From assembly GCA_030063045.1 (NCBI GenBank), contig JAQSEB010000077.1:124001-188000 (forward strand): DNA of 64,000 bases, read 5' to 3'. Every line of letters begins with the position of its first letter. The stretch's first letter is position 1. The notes under the pieces are model-generated. The model saw only the letters and a program-made list of their open reading frames with translations. It was not told where the DNA came from and ran no database searches. This document shows positions 35,395 through 47,800 of the stretch, piece after piece. The DNA comes from Pratylenchus scribneri (lineage: Eukaryota > Nematoda > Chromadorea > Rhabditida > Pratylenchidae). Both the position numbers and the translations under genes were made by a program.

Positions 35395-35506
35395 TCAAAT
35401 TTTTTCAATTTGATTCAATTCGTGTGAATTTTGGCTGTGATTATTGGCGTTTCTCGGAATTTGAAGATACTTTACAGCCGTATTCTCCCAGCAGACATCG
35501 ATGAAT
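35395..35506 (+). pseudogene. Truncated 3' end of a SPRY gene copy
   Basis: FDSIRVNFGCDYWRF followed by EFEDTL repeats the end of the gene at 32497-32660. The 3' flank is also similar after the stop (GATGAATAA, then TTTATTTTTTC). The bases after EFED are shifted so the ending differs (QPYSPSRHR). The rest of the SPRY domain is missing upstream, so this is a decayed or partial duplicate. Confidence 0.6.
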
Positions 35507-36620
35507 AAGACATAATATTACATCGGCAATCCATTTATTTTTTCACTCCGATTAAACATGGAATAAAATATATAAATATTTAAAATTATTTAAATAATTT
35601 CTTAAGCACAACTTTTTACATAAAACACAAAATTAACAAAAGTTACAAACGCGCAAAGAAAAATAAGGATTGGTCACTATTTCGATTTGTTGGGTCATAA
35701 CTTTTTTTTTGCAAAAAAATTTTCACAAATAGCTCGTCAAGACACGTCGATTGGTATATATCATTTCCGAAAAAATTTTTTGAAAAAAAATTTATAATTT
35801 TTTGATGGAAAAAAAATTAGGACCTAAACCCGATAAGTACCAAAAAATGAAATAAATATGTATTAAATTCCAAATTTTTTTCTATTTTATAGTCATCATT
35901 TTCCAGTAATTAAAGCACAATTTTTAAATTAAGTGTAATGCCACTTTTCTTTTCTAAAATTTGTGCAGATTTTTCATCTTTGTAAAAATAATTATACAGC
36001 TGGAAAAATATGGGCCATAAGTAAATGTTGGCAATTTGCATTTTTTAAGAATCGAGACACATCTGCGATTTTTAGAAATAGACATGCCGTCATTTTTCCA
36101 TTAATTTCCATTTTCCCTTATTTCATTTTTAATAAAATAAATTTATTTTTCTTCTACATTAAATTTTAAATTCAATTTTTAATTTGAATTCTTAATATTC
36201 CCCACCTTCGCAGATTTAGAAAGAAATATTTTTCCAAATTCTCCTTATTCATTCATCAAAAAGCATTAATTTAATTTTGGGAAAAAATGCAATTTAGAAA
36301 TGAATTCCGCCAATTTATTTCAATTTACGGAATTTTTTACAACATTTTCTTGACAAAATTATTAAATTAGCTTAAATTAAATAAATATCAATTTCCTGAA
36401 AAATACAATTTTTTGGCCAAATTATTAAATTCCCTGAAAAATACATCGAAAAAATTGAATTGAATTTGAAGAGAGCGGCGAAAATAATCGCAGATTATTT
36501 AAATGTGAAAATTTTATTCTTTTGAAAAGGTAAAAAAATATAAAAAATTTTTGCGAAAATTTTTTAAAATCATTCCCAATTTTTTGTTCAAATTATTTTG
36601 ACAAAAAAAAATATGTATTA
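35507..36620. other. AT-rich stretch with repeat debris
   Basis: A worn copy of the CTCGTCAAGACACGTCGATT core lies at about 35728. No gene was recognised; the frame at 35963-36169 has no start context or motif. Confidence 0.4.
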
Positions 36621-36629
36621 CGACACTTG

Positions 36630-36910
36630 CCGATGAAGCGGTCTGTTGTGGTAAAAATAATGGGAATTGGTTAGAACATTTTATTTGGTATAAAATTAGC
36701 TACAAACTTGACCAAAGTTGAAATTTCACCGAGTTATGGCCAAAAAATGGCTGATTTAAATTAAATTGTATTTCTGGCCGTTTTTTGGCCATAACGGTGA
36801 ATTTTCTTGGACAATGCATTTGAAATCAGTTTATAACTAATTTTATGCCAAATAAAATGTTCTAAACAATTTCCGCCAGTTTTACTACAACAGACCGCTT
36901 CGTCCGCAAA
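36630..36910. mobile_element. Fold-back element, about 0.28 kb
   Basis: GATGAAGCGGTCTGTTGTGG at the left is mirrored by CTACAACAGACCGCTTCGTC at the right. Inside, TTATTTGGTATAAAATTAGC and GAGTTATGGCCAAAAAATGG have matching complements around a 20-base centre. The minus-strand frames through the right arm are artefacts. Confidence 0.8.
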
Positions 36911-37255
36911 TGTCGCGTCCACAAATATCGTAATGCCTGCTGAAAAATAAATTGAACTTTTGCGATAGCAACGGGCACGGGAAATGCAGCAGGTGCAAAA
37001 AAAATACAAAATAAAATTTTAATTACGCATACAGTAATGCAGTACTTCAAAATTAAAGTGCAGTCTATCCGGCCATTTACATATATTTGAAATTTTACAT
37101 TTTGTTCTTTTCTTGGTTATTCCTACCTAAATTCCCATTATTTAATACAAAACAAGAATTTCACACGGCTTATTTGTTAATTCTGCTCATTAAAAATTTG
37201 TTTTTAAGCAAGTTTCGCAGTCGTTATTCATTCGAATATTTTGTTGAATTTTTCA

Positions 37256-40200
37256 ATGGTTTACAATGTGTCCGCTGATATGGTAGGAATTTTTTAAATA
37301 TTTTTTTTTTAAAATTTTAGTATTCAAGCAATCAACAAATTTATGGTTTTGATAATTTAATAAAAAGTTTTTGGACATTTTTACTACAATTAATATTTCA
37401 ATTTAGGTAAGTTTTATATTTTAGTTTGGAAAATAAAGAATTTTAAAGATTGCATTAAAATTTTCTTTTATTTAACCATTTTTGAAAAAAAAACTTGAAA
37501 ATTTAATCCATTGAAAAAAACATTTTAAAAAAGCTAAATTTAAACATTTTAATGAATTTAAAATTTTAATAAAAAAAACATTCAAAAAAGGCAAAATTAT
37601 TTTTAGGATGAAGTTGTCTAATTATTGTATAAAATTTAGCAAATTAAAACCATCTTATTTAATTTATAAATTTTTATTAAAAGTTAAAATATGATAAAGT
37701 TTATGGCCAATCCATAAATAGGAAATTTGTACAATATTTGTGTAGATAAATTCGCAGAAATAAATTGAATTTTTGCAACCTATAAATTTATTTCAAAATA
37801 TCCTTATTTTTAGTGGTACCAATATTTCATACGCAACGATGGCCTCCAGGCATGGATTCTTTCTGGCTTTTATGGCGTTCGATTTTTGTTTGGCTCCTTT
37901 GGAATTCTGCTAAATTTGAGTCTTGTCTATGTGACTGTGAAGAGCGCGTAAGTAAAATGAAAAATACTGTATTTTCTATACAGTATGCCCTTTCAAATAT
38001 ATTAATTTCTCAATTAAATAATTACATATTTCGAATTTCTCTAAGATTTTATTATATTATATTTTATTAATTTGATAGATTTTTTATATAAGTTCTACCG
38101 TATTTTCCTTAAAATATTATTTTTTAATTAATAGATAAAAGAATGATTTAATTTGTAGAAAAAAACATTGAAAATGTAGAAAAGAGTACTGAAAATGTCG
38201 AAGAGTTTATAACGGTTTGTCCTAGACCCCCATACCTTATAGCCAATCCATAGATCTCGTCAAGACGCGTCGATTATTATATATTTTGTCGTGGTTTGAT
38301 CAAAAATTAAGGGTTTTAAACCACTTGAACCATTTTATGCGGTTTGGTTCAAAACCAATTAAACCATGACAAATTATATACCAATCGACGCATCTTGACG
38401 AGATCCATCGATTGGGTATAAGGTTGGCAAACCATTAAACCATTATAAACTTTTCGATTCAATACTCTTTCGACATTTTCAATGTTTTTTTTTCTCCATT
38501 TTAAATATTTCCCATTATAAAAACAAAAAATTTATTGACAGTAAACTTCACAAAATATGCTGCATTTTATTGGCATTGGAGAGTTTGCTTTCCTCAATTA
38601 TGCACATTGGCTATTTGTTCGGATTTTTTGTTGTTCTTTCGGGCCTTCGATTTGTGCCCTACCGATTTTGCACTTGGTTCGAAAATCCGTGCCTAATTGG
38701 TGGCCTAGAGGCGCAACTGTTGATGTTGATCATAAGCATGGATCGGCTCACATCCGTGTTGTTCCCTTTTTGGTAAATAATTTTATTAATATTAAATATT
38801 CAGCAATTATAGAAGATAGTTGAATTTTGTAAAATTCTTTAAAAATATTTTTCAAAATTTCGTAAATGGTTGGCCACTTTAAAAATTTCAAATATTATGT
38901 AATTTGTTGAATTTTTAAATGAGATATACCAGATTTATTCTATTAGAAGCCCAATCTCCTATAGAAGCCCAGTCTCTAATAGAACCCAAGTCTCTAATAG
39001 AAGCCCACCCTAGAGTGTCTCTGAAATTTATAAGCTCATGGGCTGCTAATAAAATGCAGTATATAATTTGTAGAAAAAATTATTAAAAAATATTGAAAAA
39101 TTTTAGAAGAATATAACGGTTTGCAATCCTTTGAAAATTTTTACCAGCTGTAAAATTTCCAAAATTTATGCTTAAATACAGGTACAAAGAACGTGCAAAG
39201 TTCAAAATCTATATGTCGATTGCATTTTTGCTTACTGCCTTTGGCATTTTTGATTCTGTACTGCTATATTTCGACTATATTGACAGCGCTGATGTGTTAG
39301 TTTATGCATATGGAATTTTTTTTAATACAAACAAAAAATTTTCTGCACTTTTTCGATTAAAAATTTTAGGAAATTAATATTCAAAGTTTCCAATTTTTTT
39401 ATTTTCATAATCAAATTCATAATACTTTTAATGCTTTGATATTAACTAAGGTTTTTCATATCGCTTAATAATTTTCATTTAAAAACATTTTTAGTTTTGT
39501 TACAATTTTTCGTCAAAATTTTTACGAAAATCGATCCCATCTCTGCTGATGGATTTTCATAAATAAAATTATTTTTTTAACAAAATAAAATGAACAAAAA
39601 TATTATAATATAAATATGCAAAATCTTTTTTAAACCCCACATTTTAGCATGGTGATATGTGATCCTGCCGAAATACCTCAATCTGCAAGCATTGCCTCCA
39701 TATTGGCTTTTAAAGGTTTAATGCTGAGTGGTGGGTTGCTCGTCTTCTACACAATAATGTGGATTGTGGTCTACCAAATGCCAAGCTACAGAAATAGTAA
39801 GTGGTAAAATCAGGCAAAACTGGGGTAAAATTTTTTACATTTTAAATCATACAGTTTTAAATTTTATTATTATTATTCATAAAATATTAAAAAATATTCA
39901 CTAGGAAATTTTATGAAAAAGCCAAAAAAAATAATTTTATATTTTTTTTTTTTCAAGAAATAAATGGAAAGAAACGTCGAATCATTAAATCTTTGCTGGT
40001 TATATGCATTCTCAATTTGTTCGGCGTTTTCATACGTCTAATGTTGAAATTTTATTTCAATGTTTATCCGCCCCATCCATTCGTGAAACGTGCCTCGATC
40101 CTTTTGGGCACATTGGTGGTCATCATTGTGTATAGTGCAAATGCGCCAGTACTCTATGCGTTCAGGTGCGCTCCTCTATAAGCATTTATTTAAATTACTA

Positions 40201-40574
40201 ATTATTAAAATAGATTAGAAAAATTATTTAAAAAATTTTACAAAATTTAAATTAATTTCAAAATATTAATCTATAAATAACTAAAAATTATGATATAATT
40301 TCTTTTTATTTAAATTTTTTGAAAGTGAATCAAAAAAAAAATTATTTAAAAAATTTATTTTTACAAAATAAAATTATTTCATTGTTTGGATAAAATTAAA
40401 AAAAATTAATTAATTAATTAAAGAAAAATAAAAAAAATTTTTAAATAAAATACAATGTATATATAAAAATTTTTTCATGATAATAATTTTTATCTAAAAA
40501 ATTATCCAAAAATAATTTTTACATTACAAATAAAGCAATTTCATTGTTTACTAAAATTTAACAGTTGTGAGTAA
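37256..40574 (+). CDS. Serpentine chemoreceptor, Srsx-like 7TM GPCR
   Basis: The exons are 37256-37282 (MVYNVSADM), 37814-37947, 38542-38772, 39182-39295, 39648-39796, 39958-40165 and a tiny last exon 40565-40574. Phases match at each join. TM1 is FGILLNLSLVYVTVKS. After TM2 and a Cys-bearing loop comes ISMDRLTSVLFPFWYKERAK, the DRL...FP..Y signature of nematode srsx-type receptors. Later helices lie in SILAFKGLMLSGGLLVFYTI, SLLVICILNLFGVFIRL and the TM7 motif YSANAPVLYAF. These receptors sit in sensory cilia and detect chemicals. The C-terminus after TM7 (RSCE) is short for the family, so the final exon is uncertain. A fold-back element occupies intron 2. Confidence 0.8.
38215..38465. mobile_element. 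Fold-back element in an intron of the Srsx-like gene
   Basis: CGGTTTGTCCTAGACC, CCAATCCATAGATCTCGTCA and AGACGCGTCGATTATTATAT are mirrored by TATACCAATCGACGCATCTT, GACGAGATCCATCGATTGGG and a GGCAAACCATTA end. It is entirely within intron 2 (37948-38541). Confidence 0.75.
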
Positions 40575-42210
40575 ACAGTAAAATAAACATTTTGGGAGGA
40601 AATAACGACACCATTGTTGCCGAAAATCGGAACTTGCCCAAAGGAGAAGCCATGAGGGCAACACAATGCCGCCAAAGTCAAAAACCCATGGAGTCTGGTC
40701 CAACAATGCGCCAACAATCACCCATTCTTCCATTTGCTGGGCCAAATAATTGCCAATCTGATTGGATTGGATTTGTTATTAAATTATAATCATTCTTAAA
40801 TCGGTACTCCTCAACTGGGCGACTGTCCAACTGGGCGATGGCGCCTGTAGCTCATTAAAGGCTAAACCGATATGGATGATTTTGGTATAAAATTAAAGAA
40901 CGCAATTCTGGCTATAGATTGATATAAAATTTATTTGGATTCGTTAATATATTTAATGGAATTTTGTTAAAAAAACCATGAAAAATTCGCAAATTTACAC
41001 TAGTAGACTTATTTAATGGTTTTTTAAATACAACTCTGCTAATTCTGTACCAAATCAAATAAATTTCATATTTATCAATAGCCAGAATGTGTTCTTTAAT
41101 TTGATACTAAAATCATCATTATTGGTTTAGCACTAAATGAGCTACAAGTGCCGATGCCAAGTTGCCCCATCGCCCTGTGGGTTTGTTGTCCCATTATAAT
41201 CATTCTTAAATTGACCATCAAAAGTGTGAAGAGCATATGACTGATGAATGTGCAAACTGCGTAAACAATTAATTTTGATTCAGTTCTCCGTTGCATTTGT
41301 TGTTGTTGACCAATTCCATTATTCCCGAAATAGGATTGATGCCTTCGATAGGCGATGAAAATGGCCAAATTAATAATTGAACAGAGGACAAGGAAAATGA
41401 TTGAAGCGACATAAATGAGGAATGAATCGGTCTCAATATATTTCTATAAATATGGAAAAATAATAAATGATTGAACAATCTAAATAAATAAATAAATAAT
41501 ACAGTTATTGGAAGATCCGAATTCTGGTGATTTTCGTTCACACAAAAACTTCGATTTCCATCCCACTCATTTATCTTAATAATTTAATTTATATTTTTTT
41601 GTAAATTATTTTTAACTGAAACCAACATTGCATTCCGAAGAAATATCGTCCAAAATAGAGAGGGGTACCGAAAATGATCATCAAAATGGGTGGAATTAAT
41701 TTGCGCCAAAGCTAAAATAAAATTGACTAAAAAATGTAAATAAATTACTCACTTTTTCATGTTTTAATGGAAAAATGATGGAGGAAAGTCGATTCAACAA
41801 CAAAAATGTTGTGGCCAAATTGCTGGCCACCATCGAATAAAAATAAAAGACTTGCATTGCAACAAGAATCCAATTTGGGAAACATAGATAGTATGGAAGG
41901 AGGAAAGTGCCAGCAATGGTTGGCAAACGGAAATTGGCATAGGAGGAAACAAGGAGAAGAATATCCTTTTTTGGGGGAAAATATTAATTGTGAAAGGCCA
42001 AAAGCAGGATAAAACCTGGGATGCGCGGACTACGAAAAGGACGTAGAAAGCATTATGGAACTGACGATGCCAAAAAATGACCAAACACTGAGAACAATAA
42101 AGAAGAAGGGATGGAATGCCAATCAGAATGGAAAAGTAGATGATTGGTCTCACAAAATTGTCAATTATAAAACATGAAATTTGCTTCGCTGGGCTCCAGC
42201 TAGGGTCCAT
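40551..42210 (-). CDS. Serpentine chemoreceptor, Srg-like 7TM GPCR
   Basis: The exons read 42210-42016, 41965-41753, 41711-41623, 41574-41513, 41443-41216 and 40757-40551. TM1 is IIYFSILIGIPSLLLYCSQC. The family signature LLLNRLSSIIFPLKHEK follows TM3. TM5 is SFLIYVASIIFLVLCSIINL, TM6 VYAVCTFISHMLFTLLM, and the last exon supplies a GALLDQTPWVFDFGGIVLPS region before WASSDFRQQW. This is the layout of nematode Srg chemoreceptors, which act in chemosensory neurons. The join between exons 3 and 4 does not keep frame with any GT/AG choice I tried, so the gene may be broken there or use an unusual site. The last intron carries a fold-back insertion. The gene ends 24 bases inside the last small exon of the convergent Srsx-like gene. 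Confidence 0.75.
40802..41192. mobile_element. Fold-back element with 19-bp target duplication in the Srg intron
   Basis: The 391-bp insert is bounded by identical 19-bp copies of ATTATAATCATTCTTAAAT at 40783-40801 and 41193-41211. Its arms match in reverse: ACTGGGCGATGGCGCCTG, TAGCTCATTAAAGGCTAAAC and TTAAAGAACGCAATTCTGGC on the left, with GAATGTGTTCTTTAATTTG, GGTTTAGCACTAAATGAGC and CCCATCGCCC on the right. Removing insert and one duplicate leaves an intron of 48 bp with GTCAAT and AATCAG ends, a normal size here. Confidence 0.85.
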
Positions 42211-42555
42211 TTTAAAATTTGCTAATAATTTTAAATTTTTAATAACCAGGAAAATTTATTTAAGTATTCGCATTTTAATTTGCGTGATTAGTGCATTTTT
42301 ATATTTGTACTTTTAAAAATATTGTAATCAGAAATTTCATGCAAATTATTGTCTGCATTTTAGCCTTTTTCCTCGAATTCTATGGAATTGCATTTTAGTT
42401 TTCAATTAATTTGACTCAAATAAAAATAGTTATAATTAATAATTGTCAATTTGAAATTGGCTAAAAATTGATAGGAATATAAGAAAATTGAAATTATAAT
42501 ATAATTTAAATATTTGAAATGAATAAAAGTATAATAGCATTCATTCCGGAACAGA

Positions 42556-42871
42556 TTTGCCTGAAAAAATATTTGCACTGTTTCCGGAAAAAATATTTGC
42601 ACTGTTTTCCGGAAAAAATATTTGCACTCTTTCCGGAAAAAATATTTGCACTGTTTTCCGGAAAAAATATTTGCACTCTTTCCGGAAAAAATATTTGCAC
42701 TCTTTCCGGAAAAAATATTTGCACTCTTTCCGGAAAAAATATTTGCACTCTTTCCGGAAAAAATATTTGCACTCTTTCCGGAAAAAATATTTGCACTCTT
42801 TCCGGAAAAAATATTTGCACTCTTTCCGGAAAAAATATTTGCACTCTTTCCGGAAAAAATATTTGCACTCT
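42556..42871. repeat. Minisatellite of 24-bp units with TTCCGGAA palindrome
   Basis: About 13 units of TTTCCGGAAAAAATATTTGC plus ACTC are arranged head to tail. A few units are 25 bp with an extra T or end ACTG. All six frames are open because the unit is a multiple of three; the long frames over it are not genes. It lies upstream of the Srg-like gene. Confidence 0.95.
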
Positions 42872-42984
42872 TTCAGGCAACATAATTCATGGGAATCATT
42901 GCTATCGAAAAATTTAAATGTAAAATTCGTATTCTCTGAAAATTACCCAGAAAAAATGATTTTATTTAAAAAATTTTGAGACAA

Positions 42985-44480
42985 GGGATGGCATAACGGA
43001 AAGCTACAAAAATTGTTATTCAGCTAAAATAAAATATAAATTTGAAAATTGGACCATACATTTTATTTTGTTTTGCAAGAAATCATGCGTACATTTTATT
43101 AGCGAAAAAATAAATTTTAATTAAAAACATCTATTAATCAATAAATTTAATCTGAATTTCTTACCGATTAGCAATAAATTCACCAATATCCAAATTGGAT
43201 TTAAATTTAAATATTATCGAAATATAAATTAAGCAATTGTATTATTTTGGGGCATTGGGTGAATTTGAAATGAGAATGAGCAAATTATAGATTTTTTTTA
43301 AAAATATTTCTTTTAATATGGAAAGAATCTAATTCATAATAAAAGACGAAAAAAATTCCTTTACTCAATATCGAATATATCTTTTTTTTATGAGTAAAGC
43401 TACGTTCTTCAAACAAAAAACGAAGTCAACGCGTTGGCTTTTTAAAATTTTTGCTCTCTATGTCCTTATAACATGAAAATTTTGTCCTTATAAATCGACT
43501 TGACTCGATGGGAACCCTGATTTATCGTCTCTTTTTTACAGTATTTCTGCAAAATAGACATTATTTTTCAGCAGGATTCTTTTTAAAATATCCACTTTGA
43601 CACAGACTTTATCTTCCAAAAAATTTTTATTTCCTTATAACGAAATGGTAAGATCATGAAAGGATTTTAAAGATAAATTTTTTTGGTAAATCCTGTGATA
43701 CTTTTAGGATGAAATGATGAGTGTAAATATATTGGAGTTGGAGTTCTGTTAATATTTCTTACTATTATTAATTCATGAGTTTTGAGTAGAATTTTCTAGA
43801 AAAATTTTAAGGAAAATATTCTGGTGTCCAGTCTGAGGAAAATATTCGGCTATTCAGTCCGAGGAATCAAGCATATCTTCTATTTAAATTAAAATTCAAT
43901 TTCTAATTTGTCCAATCATATCCATTTAGGGATTTTCTTCAAAAAAAGTAATATTTATATTTACCTATCGTTCTTCCTCGATCAAATCTGTTTATTTCAT
44001 TTTTCATTGCATCATTTTAATTTTATTTTCCCACGAATTGTACGATTTATTATTTTTTTTTCAATTAAAAGTGAAAAATAATTATGAATAATCATTCTCT
44101 TTCCTAAATATATTTTCTCTCCAATGTCCAATCATCATAATTCGCGATCATTCCATTTACATTCAGCAGTAGAGAAGAGAACGATGATGTTATTCTCAAA
44201 AACATTTAATTTTATTTTAATTTAATTTCTAAATAGTACGATTTACTTTTTAGTCTGGTCCATTAAAAATAATTATTTTACGAATTTTTCTATTTTTTTT
44301 TTTTGAAAATTCCATGACATAATTAAAAATCATTAAATGCTTATTAAATTACCCTTATTTTAATATTTCCTCCTTTCCTACCAAATTGTCAATTCAGCGA
44401 AACTTAATTCATAGATTTTTCCGAATAATTTTAACCACATTTTCAATTAATCCCGCGTTAATTTCAAATCAAATTATTGT
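42985..44480. other. AT-rich intergenic stretch, no gene seen
   Basis: No open frame with protein-like composition, no splice-consistent exon chain and no recognisable repeat family in about 1.5 kb. Words such as GTCTGAGGAAAATATTCGGC show a weak internal duplication near 43830-43870. Confidence 0.45.
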
Positions 44481-44486
44481 TACTTA

Positions 44487-44698
44487 TCCAGCAGTTTGTA
44501 TCCCCTTTTTTGGAAAGTGCTTGGTCACCCCCCTTGGTTTTAGGGTTCGGGTTCGGGTTTAGGCTTAGGATACACGTAAGATGATTCTTACCCCACCCTA
44601 TCCCTAACCCAGCCATGATTGACCCTAACCCGAAATATGACAAACCAAAGGGGGGACCAAGCACTTTCCAAAAAAGAGGACCTAAACTGGATTAGTAC
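44487..44698. mobile_element. Short fold-back element with telomere-like centre
   Basis: TTTTTTGGAAAGTGCTTGGT and CCCCCCTTGG at the left pair with CCAAAGGGGGGACC and AAGCACTTTCCAAAAAAG at the right. The centre contains TTAGGGTTCGGGTTCGGG, TTTAGGCTTAGG and, in reverse, CCCTAACCC blocks. The flank after it, CCTAAACTGGATTAGTACCA, recurs in worn form near other repeats. Confidence 0.7.
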
Positions 44699-44881
44699 CA
44701 AATTATTTTTATTTTATTTTCCCATTTTTTATTGCAGCCAACTCAATTGATTTTGCCGTTGGCATAATTTCTTCATCCAAATTTCCTTTCTTCATCCTTG
44801 CCATACACCGTAATTTTTTAAAAATATTCCCCATTTTAAACATTTTCAATTTTACATTGTGATCCATCGTTGATTTGTTCG

Positions 44882-47800
44882 ATGGTAGGTGGCAGACGTG
44901 GGGCATTATTGCCGGTGGCAGCGGGTATGCTGTTTCTCTGGTTTTTGGCTATTTTTGGTGGCCAATTGCCCTTCCGTCCGGCTAATGCGGTTTTCCACGG
45001 TTGGCGAATATCAAATAATGGCAAAAAAAAATATAAAAAAACTCTAAATAAATAAAATTTATTCTAATTAAAGCAATTAATAAATATATAAATATTAGAA
45101 ATACAAAATCGAAAAATAAATTAATAATTTTACAAATCAAATTTTAATAATTTTTTAGGCCAAAATGTGCCAAAGACTTTTGCCAGCGATTCCACCCATT
45201 CTACGCCATACAATTGTTTGCATTATATTAAAATTACTTTAAAAATATATTATTTTACAGTCAAACAGTATGTGCTTCAGCATGGAAAAGGTAACAATTT
45301 TTCTTTAATGCGCAAAAAATTGTAAATAATCAAATGGAATTTCTGCTTTGAAATAAGCGGATTTAAGTTCGATCGCCGATTTTTTAAAATTTGCCAAAAA
45401 TAAATTTTGTATTTTCGGATCATTTATTTATTTGAATGAATGATAAATTAATTTTGATACTTTAATATGTTCTGCATTCTGCAAGCGGAGGTTACAAGAA
45501 TGAAGAATTTTACCTACTACCTATAGGGTGTTTGGGATTATAGTTAAGCATACGGCAAATGATAACCTATCCCTAGATGACTCTAAAGCTTAACCCTATA
45601 ACAAAAGATACGTAGGGTTACCGTAACCTTTTCCAATTGAGCTAAATAATCTGCATGCATGCAAATAATACAAAAAGACCGTATTTTTATGTTAAATTTT
45701 TCTAATAAGTTCACTATCAAAAACATAAAGCAGTGAGAATAAATAAATTTGTCTAAAATTAATTTTTTTTATTTATGCAGATGCAATTTCATTGGAATTT
45801 ATCAATGGACATGAATCAAAGGCTGCGGACGATGTAAAAAATTAAAATAATAATTAATAATTTAAAAATTAATTAAAGATTGTGGAGGAATATTCGGAAG
45901 AATCAGAAGAAGGTTTAAAATATTATTTAAATTTTAATAGAAAATTTTAATTTATTTAGAAGCGATCGCAAAACTCCACCCGGATCAGCGAGCTGTATTC
46001 CCTTGAAAAATATTAAAAATTAATTTTTTTTCTTTTTTTAAAGATGTTGATGGCTATTCGTAATGGCGAAAAAGTGGAGGTGAAATGTAAACAGGAAAGC
46101 CGTGATGGAAACATTTTCACTGTATGCGAAGATGTTTTGTAAGTGAAATGAAAATAATTATAAAATTCAATTCTTTTAAAAGAATAATATCAAAGGGTAA
46201 ATTGCCCAGAAAATTTATCTTTCTTAACAATTTGATTAAAAAAAATTAGGAAGAAATTCAGAAATATTAACACTATGTTAGAAATGTCAAAAGTCATGGA
46301 AAATATATATATATTTATTTATTTTGGTTTTCCATATTTTTCCTTGGCTAAGAATTTTTAAATTCTAGGATTGGTATGAAATGAATATAATTCAACATCA
46401 TTCGCCATAATAAAAATAATTTCTTTTTCTAAAATACCTGGATTGGTCGGGTCTTGGGTCTAGTCAACAGCCAAAGTGATCTCGAAGTTTCAGAATAAAA
46501 ATGTGGAATACATAATGATTATTATTAATATTTTCACTTGTTAATTTCGTTTTGTTTAATATATTATTTTCAAGAGTTTAAATATTATAAAACTTGAAAT
46601 TATTCTTCCATTAATTATTTTGTTAAACAAAATTGATATGCGAACAAATTTACTACTAATGATTTTTATTTCATTCCAGTCCCATTGATAAGAAAAAGTA
46701 CAACAAAAAGACCAAGCAAATTGGACCGTTCCCCGTGCCACGTTTCCCATTTCGTGCAAAATGTTCGGCCACAAATCCGCCAAATGCACCGCTCAGCAAA
46801 TTGACCATTACTATAGGTTTTATGACTGACTCTGCTGAAGGGGTTGCATGCAATTCCGGGTAATCAATCAATTTATCATATAATTAATTAATTAAAAGTA
46901 TAGCCTTGACATCTGTTATGCCAGCGCATTCGAAGGGAGCACAAAAAAGGAAATGTGGGAATTATTAGAGGTTCATCTTAACACTTCTTTTGTACGAATG
47001 ATTTTAAAAATTAATAAAAATCCAACTTTTCATTTAAAAATTGCAATTTTTTCAATTATCTTATGGAAATTTAAAAAATTCCTATAATGAATATTTTATT
47101 CTAAATTTCTTAGAAATGAAATCTTTTTATTCAAATTTAGGTGACGAATATCCCTGGAAATAAGGTGGCCGAAAAATGCAGCAAAAATGATAATATTCAA
47201 GGCATAAAATGGCATGGATTCCGAATTTATCGAAAAGTTGAAGAAGAAAATATTAACGAGCAAATTGGCAAGGTGGCTGTTACTAAGCGCTTATTCCTCA
47301 CCGATTCGATGGAGTTCTCCTTTAGTAAAAGGAAGTAAGCAATTAATATTAAAATCTATCCATCAGCAGATCATTTCTATAGTGTTCCTTGTTAAATCAA
47401 TTAGGAAAAATATTTTCTGCTGCTGATCGAGTTATTTAGGGAAACATAGACAAACTCAATGGACTGGCCCTGGGGGATTGGGGAGCAACTTTTCTCGAAT
47501 TTGGCTTTTTTTTTCTATAATTTTTCTTTTTGCTATATATAAATTTGGTTTAAGAGCTTCAAATCCTCTAATGCCTTCTTAATCTTAATTTGACCTTTTT
47601 AATTTTTTTATTTTTCCTTTTTTAATTTATAAAATAATTTTAATTTAATTTAAGGATCAAATTAAAAAATGGAGAATTTATCCATCAACTGATTCTGACG
47701 GAAAAAGGAATAGAAGTGCTGACAAGCCGCCGAATTATTTATATTAATGACAAAGGTAACACGTACGATCCGATGGAAACAAGCAAGAACTTCGGGAAAA

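Noticed and set aside
42556..42871. CRISPR-like array
   Set aside because: Units are directly adjacent with no unique spacers, and the DNA is eukaryotic.
42506..42979. Long open frames of up to 140 codons in several frames on both strands
   Set aside because: They are produced by the 24-bp minisatellite, whose unit length is a multiple of three and has no stop; translations are monotonous (FPEKIFAL, RKKYLHS).
44540..44640. Telomere or subtelomere signal from TTAGGG-like words
   Set aside because: The words are irregular (TTAGGGTTCGGG) and sit in the centre of a short fold-back element, not in a long array.
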